From assembly GCA_023432885.1 (NCBI GenBank), contig JAEZEU010000619.1:1-14463 (forward strand): a DNA stretch of 14,463 nt, in the 5' to 3' direction. Positions within the stretch are counted from its first letter, which is position 1; every line of letters starts with the position of its first letter. Of the stretch, positions 13,146 to 14,463 are shown one piece after another. Position numbers and translations under genes: made by a program. Origin of the DNA: Pseudomonadota bacterium. GTDB lineage: Bacteria > Pseudomonadota > Alphaproteobacteria > Rhizobiales > Xanthobacteraceae. The notes beneath the pieces were generated by a model. The model made no database searches and was not told where the DNA came from. It was given only the letters and a program-made list of their open reading frames with translations.

Positions 13146-13634
13146 TTACGCCGCCTTGCCTTCGTCTTCCTTGGCCGGCGCCAGGATCTTGACCGAGCCG
13201 CCCGCCTTCTCGACCGCCTCGATGGCGGACTTGGAGGCGCCATGCACCTCGATGTTGAGCTTGGCCTTGAGCTCGCCGCGGCCGAGCAGCCGCACGCCCG
13301 CCTTGGCGCGGCGCAGCACGCCGGCCTTGACCAGCGACTCGGCATTCACGGTGTCCTTGACGTCAATCGCCTTGGCATCGACCGCCTGCTGCAGGCGGTC
13401 GAGATTGATCTCGGCGAACTCGACGCGAAACACGTTGTTGAAGCCGCGCTTGGGCAGACGGCGATGCAACGGCATCTGGCCGCCTTCAAAGCCCTTGATG
13501 CGGACGCCCGAACGCGCGGTCTGGCCCTTGCCGCCGCGGCCGGCCTGTTTGCCCTTGCCTGAACCGATGCCGCGCCCGACGCGCATGCGCTTCTTGCGCG
13601 CGCCGGCGTTATCGGCGATATCGCTGAGCTTCAT
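13146..13634 (-). CDS. rplO: 50S ribosomal protein L15
   Basis: The protein has 162 residues, typical of alphaproteobacterial L15. The N-terminal extension is rich in Gly, Arg and Lys (RKKRMRVGRGIGSGKGKQAGRGGKGQ) and threads into the 23S rRNA. The globular part includes GFEGGQMPLHRRLPKRGF and, near the end, VHGASKSAIEAVEKAGGSVKIL. L15 is a late assembly protein of the large subunit. AGGAGAAGG lies directly upstream of the ATG. It follows rpmD by only 17 bases and precedes secY. Confidence 0.98.
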   Translation of the reverse strand: MKLSDIADNAGARKKRMRVGRGIGSGKGKQAGRGGKGQTARSGVRIKGFEGGQMPLHRRLPKRGFNNVFRVEFAEINLDRLQQAVDAKAIDVKDTVNAESLVKAGVLRRAKAGVRLLGRGELKAKLNIEVHGASKSAIEAVEKAGGSVKILAPAKEDEGKAA

Positions 13635-13651
13635 CGCCCTTCTCCTTGAGA

Positions 13652-13846
13652 TTACTTCTCGCCGACGATACGGACGAGGTGTTGAACCTTGGCGATCATG
13701 CCGCGAACTTCCGGGGTGTCCGGCAGTTCGGCAGTGCGGCCGATCTTGTTGAGCTTGAGGCCGATCAGGGTCGCGCGCTGCGAGTGATGGCGGCGGATTC
13801 CGCTGCCCGTCTGCTCGACCTTGATCGTGTTTGCGGCCTTGGCCAT
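13652..13846 (-). CDS. rpmD: 50S ribosomal protein L30
   Basis: The protein has 64 residues, the normal size of bacterial L30. The core TIKVEQTGSGIRRHHSQRATLIGLKLNKIGRTAELPDTPEVRGMI matches the family, including the LGL-like turn (IGLKLNKI) and the closing VQHLVRIV. L30 is a non-essential surface protein of the large subunit. GGAG lies seven bases upstream of the ATG. It is packed between rpsE (21 bases) and rplO (17 bases), the standard spc order. Confidence 0.97.
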   Translation of the reverse strand: MAKAANTIKVEQTGSGIRRHHSQRATLIGLKLNKIGRTAELPDTPEVRGMIAKVQHLVRIVGEK

Positions 13847-13867
13847 GACTTCACTCCGATCGAAACG

Positions 13868-14443
13868 TTAGTCCGCCGCTGCCTCGGCGTCGCCGCCGAC
13901 GCGGCGCGACTGCAGGGTGGAAACCTTGATGTTGCGGCGCGCCGCGACCGAGCGCGGTGAATCCTGGTGCTTCAGCGCGTTGAACGTGGCGCGAACCATG
14001 TTGTAGGGGTTCGACGAGCCGATCGACTTGGCGACCACGTCCTGAACGCCGAGCGTCTCGAACACCGCGCGCATCGGGCCGCCGGCGATGATGCCGGTAC
14101 CGGCCGGAGCGGCACGCAGGTAGACGCGGCCGGCGCCATGGCGACCGAAGATGTCGTGATGCAGCGTGCGGCCCTCACGAAGGGCAACGCGCGTCAAATT
14201 GCGCTTGGCCGACTCGGTCGCCTTTCGGATCGCTTCCGGCACTTCGCGGGCCTTGCCGTGACCGAAGCCTGCGCGGCCCTTCTGGTCGCCGATCACGACC
14301 AAGGCTGCAAAGCCGAAGCGCTTGCCGCCCTTGACAACCTTCGCCACGCGATTGATGTGGACGAGCTTGTCGACGAACTCGCTGTCGCGCTCCTCGCGCT
14401 CCCTGCTTCGTTCGCGTCCGCCGCGTTCGCGTTCACCTGCCAT
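13868..14443 (-). CDS. rpsE: 30S ribosomal protein S5
   Basis: The protein has 191 residues. After a highly charged N-terminal arm (GERERGGRERSREREERD, residues 3-20) comes the double-stranded-RNA-binding-like domain, about 22-85, with VHINRVAKVVKGGKRFGF and IGDQKGRAGFGHGKAREVPEAI. The C-terminal domain follows, with APAGTGIIAGGPMRAVFETLG and SSNPYNMVRATFNAL. S5 sits at the back of the small subunit and affects decoding accuracy and mRNA unwinding at the entry channel. ATG 14443 (MAGERERGG) is preferred, with GGA about eight bases upstream; an in-frame TTG at 14455 would add four residues. The stop and the start codon are both inside the window, but the preceding operon genes are not. Confidence 0.97.
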   Translation of the reverse strand: MAGERERGGRERSREREERDSEFVDKLVHINRVAKVVKGGKRFGFAALVVIGDQKGRAGFGHGKAREVPEAIRKATESAKRNLTRVALREGRTLHHDIFGRHGAGRVYLRAAPAGTGIIAGGPMRAVFETLGVQDVVAKSIGSSNPYNMVRATFNALKHQDSPRSVAARRNIKVSTLQSRRVGGDAEAAAD

Positions 14444-14463
14444 GGTGTTTTCCAATCTCTACG

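Noticed and set aside
1..14463. CRISPR array, tRNA, rRNA, transposase or phage genes
   Set aside because: No regularly spaced repeats, no cloverleaf-like sequence and no such protein motif was found on either strand by eye.

Overview
The window reads as the chromosome of a GC-rich alphaproteobacterium, most likely of the Bradyrhizobium/Rhodopseudomonas group (Hyphomicrobiales). The RpoA, ribosomal protein, SecY and Adk sequences are of alphaproteobacterial type. The RpoA sequence closely resembles my recollection of Rhodopseudomonas/Bradyrhizobium RpoA. Several intergenic palindromes look like the dispersed repeats common in Bradyrhizobium. These are judgements from memory, not database results.

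Right part (about 7.9-14.46 kb, all minus strand): the distal spc operon joined to the alpha operon, in the order rpsE-rpmD-rplO-secY-adk-rpsM-rpsK-rpoA-rplQ. It ends in a clear intrinsic terminator at 7921-7948. rpsE, rpmD and rplO are tightly packed. The later cistrons are separated by gaps of 63 to 187 bases that hold inverted repeats, a candidate internal promoter (adk-rpsM gap) and an 80-bp dispersed-type palindrome (rpoA-rplQ gap). Adk carries an unusual Lys/Ala/Pro-rich tail of about 80 residues.

Middle part (about 3.7-7.9 kb): accessory or metabolic genes. There is a small secreted protein of unknown function (minus) and a phytanoyl-CoA dioxygenase-like Fe(II)/2-oxoglutarate enzyme (plus). 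The dioxygenase is preceded by what looks like a transcription attenuator: a candidate promoter, a near-leaderless 16-codon ORF, nested hairpins and a terminator. Then come an SDR oxidoreductase (minus) and a quinone-oxidoreductase-like MDR enzyme (plus). The MDR gene is divergent from its likely regulator of the HxlR family.

Left part (1-3.65 kb, minus): a translationally coupled trio encoding a DegP/HtrA-type periplasmic protease, the replication-associated AAA+ ATPase RarA and a secreted TPR protein. The degP and rarA reading frames overlap by ATGA, and the rarA stop abuts the next ATG. The window starts inside the 3' end of an unidentified plus-strand gene.

No tRNA, rRNA, CRISPR array, insertion sequence or phage gene was seen. 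The most interesting signals are the attenuator-like leader of the dioxygenase gene, the Adk tail, and the palindromic repeats placed between ribosomal operon genes and between convergent genes.
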